Source: Leucogyrophana mollusca (taxonomy: Eukaryota; Basidiomycota; Agaricomycetes; Boletales). From it: a stretch of 64,000 bases of DNA. Positions 9,457-20,819 of this stretch are shown one piece after another. How positions within the stretch are numbered: the first letter of the stretch is position 1; each line of letters starts with the position of its first letter. The notes below the pieces were generated by a model, which was given only the letters and a program-made list of their open reading frames with translations, made no database searches and was not told the origin of the DNA. Location: positions 80,373-144,372 of the forward strand of contig MU266376.1 in NCBI GenBank assembly GCA_021014945.1. The letters are read 5' to 3'. Both the position numbers and the translations under genes were made by a program.

Positions 9457-11091
9457 ATGCGCTTGCTTGACACGAAGAGCTTGAAGCTTGAAGAACCCCG
9501 ATATGTGCAAGAGTACGCTGTGCTCTCTCATGTTTGGGGTGACGAAGAAGTGTCCTTTCACGATATCAATAAATCGTTGAAAGGCTACCAAAAAATAAAG
9601 CGGGCTTGTGCACAGGCTGCCAAGGACGGATATCAGTATCTCTGGGTCGACACTTGCTGCATCAATAAGAGCAGCAGCGCAGAACTTTCCGAGGCGATAA
9701 ACTCGATGTACCTCTGGTACAAAGATTCCTCTGTGTGCTATGCATACCTCGAAGACGTACGAAGTAGCGAAGCCGTGGTCCACTCGTCCCTCAGGCGCAG
9801 CAAGTGGTTCAAGAGGGGCTGGACTTTACAAGAGTTGATAGCCCCGAAAACCGTCGTTTTCTTTGCAGGGGACTGGGGGGAGATCGGGACCAAGGCTAGC
9901 TTGATCGATATCATCGCGGATATAACTCACGTGGACACGAGAGTCCTATTGGGCACCTTACCACTCACCGAAGTCAGCGTAGCGAGGAAAATGTCGTGGG
10001 CTTCAAGAAGACGAACGACGAGGGTGGAAGATAGAGCGTACTCGCTGATGGGGATTTTCGAGGTCCACATGCCGCTGATCTATGGAGAAGGAGAGAATGC
10101 ATTCATCAGGCTTCAAACCGAGATCATGAGAACGTCGAACGACCAGAGCCTATTTGCCTGGGGACTATTATCTGCAGATGTCCATGATTTCAGAACAGCT
10201 TTATTCGCCGATTCACCTCGCGACTTCATGTTCTCCGACACCATCAACATCATTTCACCCACCAACTTTATACGTCTATTTCCGTCAATATCATCAGACA
10301 CGAACTACAAGTCCAGGTTTGCCTTGACCAATAGTGGTGTGCAAATAAGCTTGCCCATCAAGCCAACTGAGGGCAGCTGCGATGAGAGCCACTTGGCGAT
10401 CCTAAGGTGCTCACGCAACAGTCATCCTATTGGCATCCGGCTACGCCGCAGCGGGGATGGGTCTTTCGAAAGGGATCGACACGAGCTACTCGTAGAGGTT
10501 CAAAAGCCTTATGATCAGTTCGCCGTTCGGGAGATCGTGATTTCTTATGCGTCCCACGCAATTTATGCGACTCTTCCTCTTCTTCCGGCCCAATATCTTG
10601 ATTATTCTCGGGGTGTTGTCTACATACGGTCAGTTCAATCCCCTGGAGGAGGCTTCGTGAAAGGCAATTGTATACCCATAGAGCTGACGAGACCGCCCAC
10701 ATGGTGGAGGCTTAACGTCCCTGAAACGCATGCAGTAGAATGGAACACGACTGCTCCCAACTCGGACCTCCACTGCGTCCTGTCTTACCGGAATCCAACT
10801 ACCAGGGAAGGTTTTCTCGTGGCCATGGAATTGCGGTCGGGCCGTTTGTGTGTCCACGTCGATGTCTATCAGAGCATGGAGAACATGGAAGATATTTCCT
10901 TGTATTTTACCAGGCGTCCTTGTTCCACAGACGCTTCAGCTTCGGATTGGGTGTCAAAGCCCCTTTGGAAGGGTGGGAGGGTGATGGTGACCGGTAGGAG
11001 GCCGGGATCCATGCTGACACGGGGGAGAGGGTTCATGTACCTTGTGACTGTGACAATATCTGTGAGCGACGTTAGGGGAACACGTCCGTGA
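9457..11091 (+). CDS. HET-domain protein (HET-1)
   Basis: Single large exon of 544 codons. The start MRLLDTKSLKLEEP is the family's usual N-terminus. The HET domain follows (about residues 1-230): AVLSHVWGDEEVSF, YLWVDTCCINKSSSAELSEA, WFKRGWTLQELIAPKTVVFF, MSWASRRRTTRVEDRAYSLM and PLIYGEGENAFIRL. HET domains trigger incompatibility cell death in fungi on non-self contact and are structurally TIR-like; that is family knowledge. The second half has no named domain but is shared with the other HET copies here (TNSGVQISLPIK; YRNPTTREGFLVAME; KPLWKGGRVMVT). A GTGAGT donor at the last codons (11091) suggests that a short tail exon may follow. No NACHT or repeat domain is attached. Confidence 0.92.
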   Translation: MRLLDTKSLKLEEPRYVQEYAVLSHVWGDEEVSFHDINKSLKGYQKIKRACAQAAKDGYQYLWVDTCCINKSSSAELSEAINSMYLWYKDSSVCYAYLEDVRSSEAVVHSSLRRSKWFKRGWTLQELIAPKTVVFFAGDWGEIGTKASLIDIIADITHVDTRVLLGTLPLTEVSVARKMSWASRRRTTRVEDRAYSLMGIFEVHMPLIYGEGENAFIRLQTEIMRTSNDQSLFAWGLLSADVHDFRTALFADSPRDFMFSDTINIISPTNFIRLFPSISSDTNYKSRFALTNSGVQISLPIKPTEGSCDESHLAILRCSRNSHPIGIRLRRSGDGSFERDRHELLVEVQKPYDQFAVREIVISYASHAIYATLPLLPAQYLDYSRGVVYIRSVQSPGGGFVKGNCIPIELTRPPTWWRLNVPETHAVEWNTTAPNSDLHCVLSYRNPTTREGFLVAMELRSGRLCVHVDVYQSMENMEDISLYFTRRPCSTDASASDWVSKPLWKGGRVMVTGRRPGSMLTRGRGFMYLVTVTISVSDVRGTRP

Positions 11092-12490
11092 GTGCCGCCA
11101 CATCTCCCCGTCTCAGGCGCTGTGAGCCGATCTTCGTTTTCGATCAGGACAGCTGCAGCGACGCTACCCTCGGCCTCAGAACTCCATGATGGTTCCCGTC
11201 GTCGTGCACAGACATAGTGCTTCCAGCCGTTCCTTTGCGTCAACCCAAGCACGTTTGGGGATTGTAATACGCTCACTGGTCGACATCCAGCTTAGCGAGG
11301 TGCAACCTATTTTCGTTGCTGAAAGCTGGCGGCGTTTGGATAAAAATATGGCACCCATGCATGCAGGATGCGTCAGCCCTCATCTCGAGGACCGGAACGG
11401 CGTACAGGAGCGTACGGGCTTGCTGAGGTTAAGTGGCATGGCAGTTGTTTTGGAGTATACGAGAGGTGTACCGAGCATTGAGAGCAGCAGTTTAATGCGA
11501 AGGTGTCTTTTGTAATGGGCTTATTGCCTGCCACGCCGCACGCCGCACACCGGGACACGACTACTCATGAAATATCGACCGGTGTCACAGCGACTCACGG
11601 GTGACCACAGGCATTCCGCCCAGCGCGTTGTTTGAGGTTGTTTATAACTAAGGGTGTTGCCATACACACTACAACAAACCGCGACACATGCACCTCGACC
11701 CCTCCATACTTCATATCCACCCAAACAGTGTCTGGCGAGACCTCGCCATGGTACTCCGCGCCGTAGCACGAAATCCGTTGTCCAGCGCCAACCGCAAGTC
11801 AAAGGTCCTCACAACGGTACCCAAAGCAATCCAGTGAGAGGTGTACTTGACAGGATGCCCAGCAAGTGGCATAAGGGTCGGACAGTCGGTGGGACTGACG
11901 TCTGTCAGCTTGTGGGGGGCCAGCTCCTCAGCCATGAGCTTATCGACCGCACTTTTGGTAACGTCGTAACCACAGAACTCGCCCATAAGGGTGCTGCGCA
12001 GATTAGTCGAAGAAAAGGACGACTCCAACCTATTCTCGCAACCGGCGACGCCCAGAATAGCCCCATCCAACGGCTCCTCGACTCGGGGGCGACATACGCC
12101 CGTCCCTGCTGTTTGCAAGCCCGCCCAGCCAATAGTGTTCCCGGCATTGAATATTGAAGCTCTCTTGGCGGCTTTTCACGTCGGGAAACGCCGAGAAGGA
12201 TATCCGAAAGTTGGTCAAGGGCCAAAATATCAATGGAGTGGCATCTGAATCTGATCTGATAGTCTGTCAGATACGTTCTTGAGTGCGCCCGTTGCGCTGA
12301 CTACATTCAATATTATCCTTATCCTCCTTGTCGTGTGATAGCACACGTCAAAATAAAGGGCCTATGGAAGCCCAGTACACCGGGCTTGGTCTCGAACAAC
12401 GGTATCTCAATGTGAGCCTTCTTGAATTGAAGCGACCAGTCAAGTTTTTCTGGACCATCTAAGACTCTGTCATGGGCGTTAGGTGAGTGA
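11092..12490. other. Relic or intergenic DNA with a 136-codon minus frame
   Basis: A minus-strand frame at 11711-12118 contains GEFCGYDVTKSAVDKLMAEE and AGHPVKYTSHWIALGTVVRT. It looks like real protein sequence, but I do not recognise the family. Upstream minus frames near 12030-12230 are broken. I could not build a complete gene, so this is probably a gene fragment. Confidence 0.3.
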
Positions 12491-13000
12491 TTGGTTCATT
12501 CGTCGCCTCCAACTCGTAATCTTAGTCTAATTCAGGACATAATATCATACACATCGATCGGCGTCCTTCAAGATTGGCCTCATTATCTCGTAGATGATGT
12601 GGAGTTCTTCCTCTACGATCTGTTTATCTTTTCCTATTGCCGCCCTCTCCCCAATGCAGAGCAAATACGGGCAGCTGGCCGAGGCTTTACTTACGACATT
12701 GCATTTGAAAGGTCATCCCACTCTATCGAATGGTCCCCTGAGATCTTGGTGTTCTCCGAAGGCATTTTCAAAACCATCACTGCCGCCAGGACTCTCATGT
12801 TCGCCGATAGCGCTGCATTACCGGGTGATCTCAGACCGGGTCTCGAGATGTGTTGGGCAGACCGGCGGGTCGTACATAGCTACACATTTATCTTCCCTTC
12901 ACTGCTTTCAACATATTCAAAGTACCGCACCTGGTCGAAACCAGCGGCGACCAGCCACTCTGGAGCACCCGTCGCGAGCCAATGTCCCTATGGCTTTTGA
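12491..13000 (+). pseudogene. Possible fragment of fungal FunK1-type kinase
   Basis: A 169-codon frame contains YTSIGVLQDWPHYLVDDVEF followed directly by FLYDLFIFSY. This resembles the C-lobe signature of the fungal-specific FunK1 kinases (FMSxxxL...HDLESFFYVLLWI). No N-lobe, DFD/HRD or other kinase motifs are seen nearby, so if the match is right this is a fragment. The rest of the frame (EWSPEILVFSEGIF and onward) is not recognised. Alternatively it is a chance open frame. Confidence 0.3.
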
Positions 13001-13511
13001 TAATGACGAGGTCGTTGCCTCGTTGGCCGATCGATTGTTTTTGGACTCGTCAGGACGCAGAAGGAAAATATGCGGTATAGTACTCCAATGTCGTTGTGTG
13101 GTACTGTTTTGCACCCTCGCGTTTACCAACGCTCGTGCCAGGGTTTAACATTGTATGCCCTCTTCGTCTGCTAAGATAATTGGAGGGTTTTATTGTGATA
13201 GGACAGGATGCAACCATGTTTGTTAGTACCCACGACTCGACTGAGTACTATCTATATGTGGGGCCGGTATTCGCCCCCTTGGTTCTCATGCTGCCTGCTG
13301 CAAAGCACGCCCGTCACCATGCTATTCCCGTCACGTGTGAGAGGAGAGACGTCCCAAAATCAGCAGAGGAAAACGACGATAACTGCAATCCTGAAGTGTA
13401 AGTTAATAAACGATCTAGTGATACAAAGGTACATGTACAATCCGTGATGAGCGGGTATCAGTATTCCCGTAATAAAGGACAACTTCAAGATCGAACGACT
13501 GCTACCTTGCG
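13001..13511. other. Intergenic, no gene recognised
   Basis: Short frames only. The stretch lies at the 3' side of the minus-strand gene that ends at 13512. Confidence 0.5.
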
Positions 13512-14255
13512 TCAGAAGCCTCCCAAACAGCCTTCGGACTCGAAATCAAGGGAAGGGACAGCAAACGCGCTTGTATTCCTGACCTCTTTTCGATTTCCCT
13601 TCGCTATCCGAGCACGACTCGACGCTCTCCTAATACTTCTTTCTTTTTCCTTCACCAGTGAAGGAGGATGGGGTAAAAACGACAACGCAGTGTCCACCTC
13701 TTCTTGAGAGTGTGAGCGGGGTATCGATGGGTTGGGGGTATCATGATGTCGGGCTGCAAAGTGAACTGATATCGGGGGTGACGCGAGAGGATCAGGGGGA
13801 GTGATGGCAGCTCCATCTGAATCATCAGATTCGGACGATACATCAGGTATAAGCGGCGGGGGATGAAATTGTGCAGATGGGTTATCTGATGGTTCCGGTG
13901 CGCATGCCTCAAAGGCGCGGGGGTGGAAATAGCTTCCCTTGGCTTCTCCGTGTACGCGCGCCTTTGGAGTGCCCGTGCGGTCTGTGTTAGGGCTGCTGGT
14001 ACCGGTGAGAACTCTTTCGTTCCTCTTTGGTAGAGCGCACTGGTTAGGGGGCACTATGGCTGGGGTGCGGTCGTAAGAAGTAGGAGAATGGGTGGTAAAT
14101 GTGGATGTAAGGGTGGGCGTGGGCGGGAAGTGAACGTGAGGCGAAAGGAGAACTGTCGAACATGCGGCAAAAGGAAAAGGCTCAGGTTGAGGAAATGGTC
14201 GCTGATGATATAAGATAGGTTCAGGATGGCGCTTGAGAATAGGTCGCGGCGACAT
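13512..14255 (-). CDS. Conserved basidiomycete protein of unknown function, disordered
   Basis: Uninterrupted frame of 247 codons from MSPRPILKRHPEPILYHQRP. The frame is open further upstream to 14489, but that part looks like 5' leader, and MSPRPILK is the start I remember in related mushroom proteins. Landmarks are VHFPPTPTLTSTFTTHSPTS, SYFHPRAFEACAPEP and IPDVSSESDDSDG, then a basic segment (RRASSRARIAKGNRKEVR). Composition is Pro/Ser-rich with no membrane segment, so it is probably intrinsically disordered. The short motifs suggest binding peptides or phosphosites. Function unknown. Confidence 0.7.
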   Translation of the reverse strand: MSPRPILKRHPEPILYHQRPFPQPEPFPFAACSTVLLSPHVHFPPTPTLTSTFTTHSPTSYDRTPAIVPPNQCALPKRNERVLTGTSSPNTDRTGTPKARVHGEAKGSYFHPRAFEACAPEPSDNPSAQFHPPPLIPDVSSESDDSDGAAITPPDPLASPPISVHFAARHHDTPNPSIPRSHSQEEVDTALSFLPHPPSLVKEKERSIRRASSRARIAKGNRKEVRNTSAFAVPSLDFESEGCLGGF

Positions 14256-15221
14256 GAATATGCAAAGCAGCGTTAAAATGAATGCTAAGCACTGTTCCAC
14301 GAATCGACGATTGGCCTCAGACGCCAGCAAAGGTCGTTTGAAGGCCGCAGCAGCCTCGTGAGTGGTATCAAGAACGTGAGGGAAGATGAAAATGTTATAT
14401 AGACATACGGAACGTGTTTCCGGGCCAACAAATTTGGCCGAGTCGACCAACTGGGGTTGTTGGAGCGTCTTGTGGAGTGGAGCCGGCATGGCAGGCCCTC
14501 AGCCAACTGAAGGGGGCATTTTCGGTTAGGATCTCAACTCCGAGACAGCCCTGTAAGTCGTGAAGGGAACAAAAAGTCCCATGATCCTGTCGAAGCGGCG
14601 CAATATCAATATATCTTCGTTCCATGCCCATGCCTACCCAACGTGCACGAGGCCTGTCGGCCGAGCTCCCACTTGAACGTGGCGGTCAACGAGAACCTAG
14701 AGAGTCATAGTCCTCAGACTCTCTAGAATCTCATGTCAGGCCTTTCCTCTGATAGCCCGACAGTCTCACTAATATCTTGATACCGCAGGGTCTCACTGCC
14801 ACGGCAGCAAGTAGGCCCAGTGGGTGTGATGATGGGAAGATGTCAAAAGCCGTCAAAACGGACTAACGTTAACCAACACATGGTTTATCGAAGTTTAATC
14901 CTGGATAACGGCTAATGGAAGGGACTTGGGAGTCGGCTTCACAAGAGCGATAAACAAGATGGAACAGCGAGGCTGAGCAAGTTCCGAGAGTTTGACCCAC
15001 GCCGAACAAGACAATAACCCTTGTACGCCGATCAAATGTCCTCTTGTACTGTGGTCAGGTACACAAAAAGAAAAACAGTACATATGCGGTTGTGTCTAGT
15101 CGTAAGTTGTAATAAAGATTCCACCAGTGAGCCAACAACAATTCAGTATCAATAGAAGTGCACAGGGGATGGTGCCGTCAACACCCACAATTTGCGGGCT
15201 ATGGCAGTGCATGTCAAGGTG
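14256..15221. other. Intergenic with a perfect hairpin
   Basis: No convincing coding sequence. It holds the 5' side of the gene ending at 13512 and the 3' side of the DUF726 gene, plus the inverted repeat at 14697-14726. Confidence 0.55.
14697..14726. repeat. Perfect inverted repeat, 10-bp arms, 10-nt loop
   Basis: Arms CTAGAGAGTC (14697-14706) and GACTCTCTAG (14717-14726) are exact reverse complements around ATAGTCCTCA. It lies about 440 bp upstream of the start at 14255. It may be a protein-binding site, a hairpin or a mobile-element footprint. Confidence 0.85.
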
Positions 15222-18200
15222 TCAGTTTGACCAGGGATTGGAGTGATAGCTCGGTTTCTTCGAATCAATAGGTGCACTCCACGGGTCCTGCTCCATTCCC
15301 TGAAACGTTATCGTACCATCTGCGCCACCAAACGAAAGCGACGCCGAGGAGGCAGATGCGGAAGAATAGGACACAAATGGATCGTGTGGGTGTGAAGTGG
15401 GCGTTATCGATCCGCGACGCGTCTTCCCAAAAGCGAGCGTGTCTGTCGACATTCCAAAGGGATTCCCAAATGCAGCTCCTGGGCTCTTCCTTACCGGGCC
15501 AGGCGACCATATTGATCCATCGCTCCCACCAAAAGATAGTTGGGGGGAAGGGGGGCGTGGAGTAGTTGAAAATGAATAAGGAGGAGCATTTGAGAATCCA
15601 GGACCTTCCATGACTGAAAGTGGTTCCTCCTCTGCTGATGGTGATACTTCGCCACTTGCGACTGGGTGAACGTCCTGCAGCGATACAGAGCGGGAGAAGG
15701 AAGCACTGAAATCTCTTGGTGTACTCGGGCCAGCAACGCTAGCATCCGTCTCGCCAGATTGGCGACGTGTAGTCGGAAGAAGGGGCGGAGTGGACCGAGA
15801 AGATGGCGGAGGCACTGGGGGAGATTGAAAGTGGTTAGGCTGAGGCACTTGGAGTTCCTCGGGGTTCGTTTCCGCTTTCCCTATCATCTCCTTTATGGCA
15901 TGAAGATCGAACCCTGCATGAGTGGGAATGTCGGGGATGGGCGGTTCATATGCAGGGGGCTCTGTCGACAAAGTGTCGGCATCACGAGGAGCAGGAAATT
16001 CCGTTGTGTCGGTTCGTGGTGGGAGGTCGTCGTCAGACACTTTGCCGGTAGAGGAGGCGCCTTTTCGTCTTGACGATCCAAACGAATTGGTTGAAGGAGG
16101 TCTCGAGGTCGACGACGATGGGAGAGACGATTTTTTCTTCTTTCTCGAGAACCAACCTTTTTTCTCCGATTCTCGTTCTTCTTCTCTCACAACGACCCTC
16201 TCCTCCTTAAAGTCAGGCTCCTGATACAAAATCAGTAGCCAGAACGATCACGCACGTAAGGAACGTACCACCGGCTCGTCAAAGTAATCGGAAGAAACCG
16301 GAAACCCAAGCTGGTCAAGGATGAGTGGCATAAACGTGCGATAACTCATATGTCCTGCAATCTTATCTGTGACATCAGCATTCTCCAGGCCCGGCACATT
16401 CTCGATCGGCCTTAGCCCCGCTACCGTATTCAAGCCTCCACTTGTCGCACGGAAGAGATAATTCAGTACCCAGTCATTCCTGGCATATGCATTCACGAAG
16501 CGACCAGACACAACAGCACGTGCATCGCACCAGGTGCTTGTCGATGCTGTCAGTGTTGCGCCGAGGAGGAATACGTCTTGAACAATGCCGTAAGCCTTGC
16601 GCTTTGCAAGCTCGAGCAGCGCGTAGAATATAACACGAGCCCCGAGGGAGAAACCGATGAGCGTAATAGGGCGCACACCAAGGTGTCGCTGGATGAGGAG
16701 TTGCGCTAGGACACTGCCAGCAGATCGAGCGCGGTCAAGGGCGTTATTCCAGGGGTTATCAATCAGGTACCCCAATTTCGTCAGAACTATGATAAGTTCG
16801 GTCATGAGCTCTTGCATCATCAACAATGAAGATCCGACTGACTGATAGGCCACTGAAGGGCGCCCATGAGAGCGGTCATGACGGTATGCTGTAGTACGGT
16901 TTGCCCAAGCTGCGTAAGGATTTCCCCTGTGAGAATCTTCAGCGCGCTACCTGTCTCCTGGATCATTTCAGGCTCCCAGAGTACGCTGAAGACATCCCCA
17001 ACAATGGGATCCAGCACACTGAACGGCAGTCGGACATCATCTAGCTTTCCATTCATAAACCTATATCGTTCGCAAGGAAGTTATAGATGTGATGAAGAGT
17101 AATGAGACAAAACACTCACCCCGATACGGTGAGGATGCAGCTAACACGCTTGTTGTTATGCAGGGGAAGGACATCAAATGTTCGGACTTGTTGTGTACGT
17201 CGGGCCATACCCTTCGCGGCTATACCGGAGCCAGTCAAGACACCCCCGGTTGTAATCACAGCGGCTCCTCCGGCACCCGCGAGAAACCCAGTGGTTCCCG
17301 AAATACCGACGGTCGCGAAGGCTGCACCTAACCCCGCACCGATGACAGGCGCCAAAAGTCCAGCTGAAAGGCCAATCACCAGCCCGCCTCCTGCCGAAGC
17401 GAAGTCACATCATCAGCGTTTAGTACATCTTAGGCAATGGAATGCCACGTACCAAGCGTTGCAAGACCCATCATCATATATCGCTTCTTCCTAGCGGCTC
17501 TCATCGAACCATCGATTATCTCCTGGTTCTCCATCTTCTCTACCCCTTCCTGGATCTCGAGAGCCTCTGTAACGCGACTCTCGAATCTGACAACATCTAA
17601 CCAACCAAGCCCAAGCTTCAAAGCGACGTTCTCAAGTAGTACTCGAGACCGCGCGTCATATACGCTATCTGCGATTAAAATTAAGAACAAGTCGCATAGA
17701 ACGGTCCACCGTATATCAAGGGTGACATCTTTATCCACTGAAGATAGGGACGTAGTGACCCCAGGCATGGCAGACGAAGCGATGGCAGTGTCTTCTAACA
17801 CCCTCTGTGTCGTTTGGAAGGTTTTATGGGAGGCAGATGTTGGTGTTGACGAACGTTGGGGTATTGACGGTGAGCTTGTGCGTGATGAAGGGCGTAGAGT
17901 GAGAGTATTGGGTGCTGCGGATTTGGTGTCGGTATCGTCCAATGGGCCTCGCTGGGCATCAGCCTGTCGTCTTGCTTCAGTGGGATCGTACTCAGGATTG
18001 GCAACTGTATGTGTGGTCATTAGCGAAGGGACAAGATCTATCGCTTGTACACCATGCACAGCAAGGCTGTCTATCATCTTTTGTTCTAACACAATCGTCA
18101 GCGTGCATCATCCGAATATAAGATGAAGAAAGGGAATCGAGTTCACCTGCCGTCTCAAGCTCCATATGATAATAAAGCCGGCCCATGATCTTCATAGCCC

Positions 18201-18702
18201 ATAACTCCATACTCTGCACGGAGGCCTTAAGTTCCTTCCGCGGGACAGCCTTGATTTGTTGGACCATCTCCCTGGCTGTCAGTGCACAGACGCCGACGTA
18301 TGCGATGCGTTGCGCTTCTGTGAGCATGTTCTTCGTCGCTTGCATCTGACTGAGTGGAGTCATGGCTTTGTCTTCGTCAAAGAGGTATCGCGTGCGCAAA
18401 TGGACCTCATCCGCCTCCTCTTCCTCACTGACCCGAAGACGGGTATACTCGTTCTCATTCTGCTCTGTCTTAGAGCGCCATTCGACACCTTCCTCGTCAA
18501 AATCTATGAGATTTCCTGTAGCGTTCCCAATCCCTGTGGTCTTCTTGGCAGACGGAACGTAATGATATTTCTTTTGGTCCTCCTCATCGAGTCCGCTGGC
18601 AAATTCGTCCTCCTTCACTACTGGCATTTCCTGCCATCCTCCCTCGTCATCATCGTCGTCGAAAGAAAATGGGTTATTCTGCGGCGGAGTGCTGGTTGGC
18701 AT
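15222..18702 (-). CDS. DUF726 (TMCO4-like) alpha/beta-hydrolase membrane protein
   Basis: Large protein assembled from about six exons, starting MPTSTPPQNNPFSFDDDDDE. An acidic N-terminal part is followed by a Ser/Thr-rich linker. A Gly/Ala-rich hydrophobic stretch comes next (GLVIGLSAGLLAPVIGAGLG and onward), then FDVLPLHNNKRVSCILTVSG. The hydrolase core has the nucleophile elbow ITLIGFSLGARVIFYALLEL, then FVNAYARNDWVLNYLFRATS and IAGHMSYR. These define the DUF726 family, related to human TMCO4 and yeast YFL034W. The last exon (15222-16229) is a long, basic then Pro/Ser-rich tail of more than 300 residues, unusually long as far as I recall. The substrate is unknown. All core blocks are intact. 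Confidence 0.88.
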
Positions 18703-18985
18703 AACCTCAAGAGCTGCGCAGGGAGTGTTAGATATGGATCATCGGAAGGGTGGGTCAACAGGCGTTGAGCGTTGGATTAGGGCTCCTCCTATGACATTTG
18801 CCCAGCACAGGTTCCCACGGCCTCGGCGCTCAAGAAACGGTGGTTTCGAAAGAAGGTAAAAATAAAGAATCCAATATAAAGTAATATTAATGTGCGGCAG
18901 GCGCGCATAGTGGGGGACGAATGCCATCGCTAAAAGCATAGAAATGAGTAACAGCCGGGACATAAGCCTGCTAATCTCAATTCGT

Positions 18986-19252
18986 CTACTCGTCTCCGGG
19001 TTCCTCGCCCTGTTCCTTCTCTCCAGTCTCTCGCATCCTGTCCCCTAATATCTTGAACATTCCCGAGTCTTTGATGAATTGAGCCAGTGCTCTCTTTCCC
19101 TTCTCTGTTCCCAGCAGTTCGGCGAGTATGAAGTCCGAGTCATCATATGGATCTGATGGTAGCAACCGTTCCGCGGGCCTGATGGATATACGATTATCAA
19201 CTACCTCAAGCAAGAATAAAGCGTAAAAGGACTCGCCGGCGTATCTCTGCAC
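18986..19252 (-). other. 88-codon open frame overlapping the HET-2 end
   Basis: A second minus frame overlaps the last 47 bp of HET-2 and runs on with protein-like sequence (ERLLPSDPYDDSDFILAELL, GKRALAQFIKDSGMFKILGD). It has no ATG of its own near its 5' end. It may be a spliced tail exon of HET-2, the frame left after a 1-base change, or an exon of something else. I do not recognise a domain. Confidence 0.35.
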
Positions 19253-20819
19253 ACTTGGGGCGATCCACAGAAATATTCACGACGTACTGGTTTTGGCTCT
19301 CATCCAGACCGGCCGCAGCCACCGTCACCCTTTTTCCTCCCCGGAGCGTCTTGAAAGCCCAGTCAGGAGAGTTCTTACAACAGGAAGACGCTTTGTCGCC
19401 AGAGAAGAACGTATACTTCATCCGCTTTATGTCGGTAAAAATCTCGATGTGAACGCATGGACAACCTTGCCTCCCTCCTCCTATGGTCACCACGAATCCT
19501 TCCCCACTGGCCCGGTTGTAGTAGGCGAGCATGAATTTTACATCTGGAGTTGTTGGTTCCCATATAAAACTGCCGTCTGCTTCCGTCTGGGGCTTTCGCT
19601 CCAGTGAATGTGTGTGCAACACGAATCCTTCTTGGCCAATTTGGGGGGCCCGTACTCGAATCCGTGTAAACAATCCATTGAAAGGATTTGGCACGATCGG
19701 AGAGGGGATGCTTTTCTCACTTGTGGTCGAGATAATCATATCCGTGACGATAAAATCCTCGACAAACCTCGGATTTTTGGGGAGGGGGAACAGCTGGACT
19801 TGAAGCCTTTGGTATAGGCCATCCTGAGTGTGATGGAGACGGAGGCCAACAACTCGCCCATCATCTGAGCAGGCAAGCGCGGCCACAAATCCAGTCCGAG
19901 TTGTTTGGACAGGTGTGCTTATTTGTACCCCACTGTTCGTCACAGAGAAATGAGACTTGTAATCTGTAGCATCGTATGCGGACGCAAAGATGCGTATGAA
20001 TTCGGTGGGCGGAATTCGGTCGACCTTGGTTGAATACCGAAAGTTGTCTGGCGAAGTAGCAAGAAGACCAGAATGGAAATTCCAATCATCGTATGACCAC
20101 GCAAAGATGCTTTGGTCATTTGACGTCCGCATGATCTCGTACTGGAGCCTGATGAATGCGTTCTTGCCCTCCCCATAAATCAGCGGCATATGCACACCGA
20201 AGATCCCCATCAGCGAGTATGCCCTGTCTTCCAACCTCGTCGTCTCTCTCCACGATGCCCACGACATCTTCTTTGCGACACTGACGTCTGTTAGTGGTCG
20301 AGCTGCCAACAAGACTTGCTCGTCCACACCAGTAATCTCCGCAATAACGTGGATTAGGCTGAACCTCGTGCCTATCTTGACCCAATCCCCCGCGAAGAAT
20401 ATCACCCTCCGTGGGGCTATCGCCTCCTGTAGAGTCCATCCTCTAGTGAACCACTTGCTGCGCCGAAACCTGGAGCGTTCGGCAGCTGGGTCTTCATCGC
20501 TGCGTACGTCTTCTAGATATGCATAGCACACCACGGCCTCCTCGTACCAGCGATACATGGAATTTATCGCCTCCGAAAGTTCTGCGCTACTGCTTTTGTC
20601 GATGCAACAGGTGTCGATCCATATGTATTCGTATCCGTCCGCGAGAGCCTGTGCGCAGCTGTGCTCGATCTTTGCGTAGCCTTTCATCCTGATTGCATGG
20701 GGTCTGCTGATGTCACGAAAGGTGACTTCGTTGTCGCCCCACACATGGGAGAGTATAGCGTACTCGGGCCCATGCTGGGGCTCTTCGAGGATTAGTGTCC
20801 TCGTATTTAGTAACCGCAT
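19206..20819 (-). CDS. HET-domain protein (HET-2)
   Basis: Single exon of 537 codons starting MRLLNTRTLILEEPQ; the frame is open upstream to 20873 but this Met is the family start. HET landmarks: YAILSHVWGDNEVTFRDISR, YIWIDTCCIDKSSSAELSEA, WFTRGWTLQEAIAPRRVIFF, MSWASWRETTRLEDRAYSLM and PLIYGEGKNAFIRLQ. The C-terminal half repeats the module of the other HET copies: VTNSGVQISTPVQ, YYNRASGEGFVVTIGGG and DWAFKTLRGGKRVTVAA. It ends RVLLRFILA, which differs from its relatives, and a second open frame follows (18986-19252), so the true 3' end may be mis-set or spliced. No other domain is fused. Its role in non-self recognition is inferred from the family. Confidence 0.9.
   Translation of the reverse strand: MRLLNTRTLILEEPQHGPEYAILSHVWGDNEVTFRDISRPHAIRMKGYAKIEHSCAQALADGYEYIWIDTCCIDKSSSAELSEAINSMYRWYEEAVVCYAYLEDVRSDEDPAAERSRFRRSKWFTRGWTLQEAIAPRRVIFFAGDWVKIGTRFSLIHVIAEITGVDEQVLLAARPLTDVSVAKKMSWASWRETTRLEDRAYSLMGIFGVHMPLIYGEGKNAFIRLQYEIMRTSNDQSIFAWSYDDWNFHSGLLATSPDNFRYSTKVDRIPPTEFIRIFASAYDATDYKSHFSVTNSGVQISTPVQTTRTGFVAALACSDDGRVVGLRLHHTQDGLYQRLQVQLFPLPKNPRFVEDFIVTDMIISTTSEKSIPSPIVPNPFNGLFTRIRVRAPQIGQEGFVLHTHSLERKPQTEADGSFIWEPTTPDVKFMLAYYNRASGEGFVVTIGGGRQGCPCVHIEIFTDIKRMKYTFFSGDKASSCCKNSPDWAFKTLRGGKRVTVAAAGLDESQNQYVVNISVDRPKCAEIRRRVLLRFILA

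Noticed and set aside
14256..14489. N-terminal extension of the 13512 gene
   Set aside because: The extra 78 codons lack similarity to what I recall of the family, and MSPRPILK is a better start.
17437..18126. 229-codon plus frame
   Set aside because: It lies opposite exons of the DUF726 gene, whose minus-strand reading has clear family motifs.
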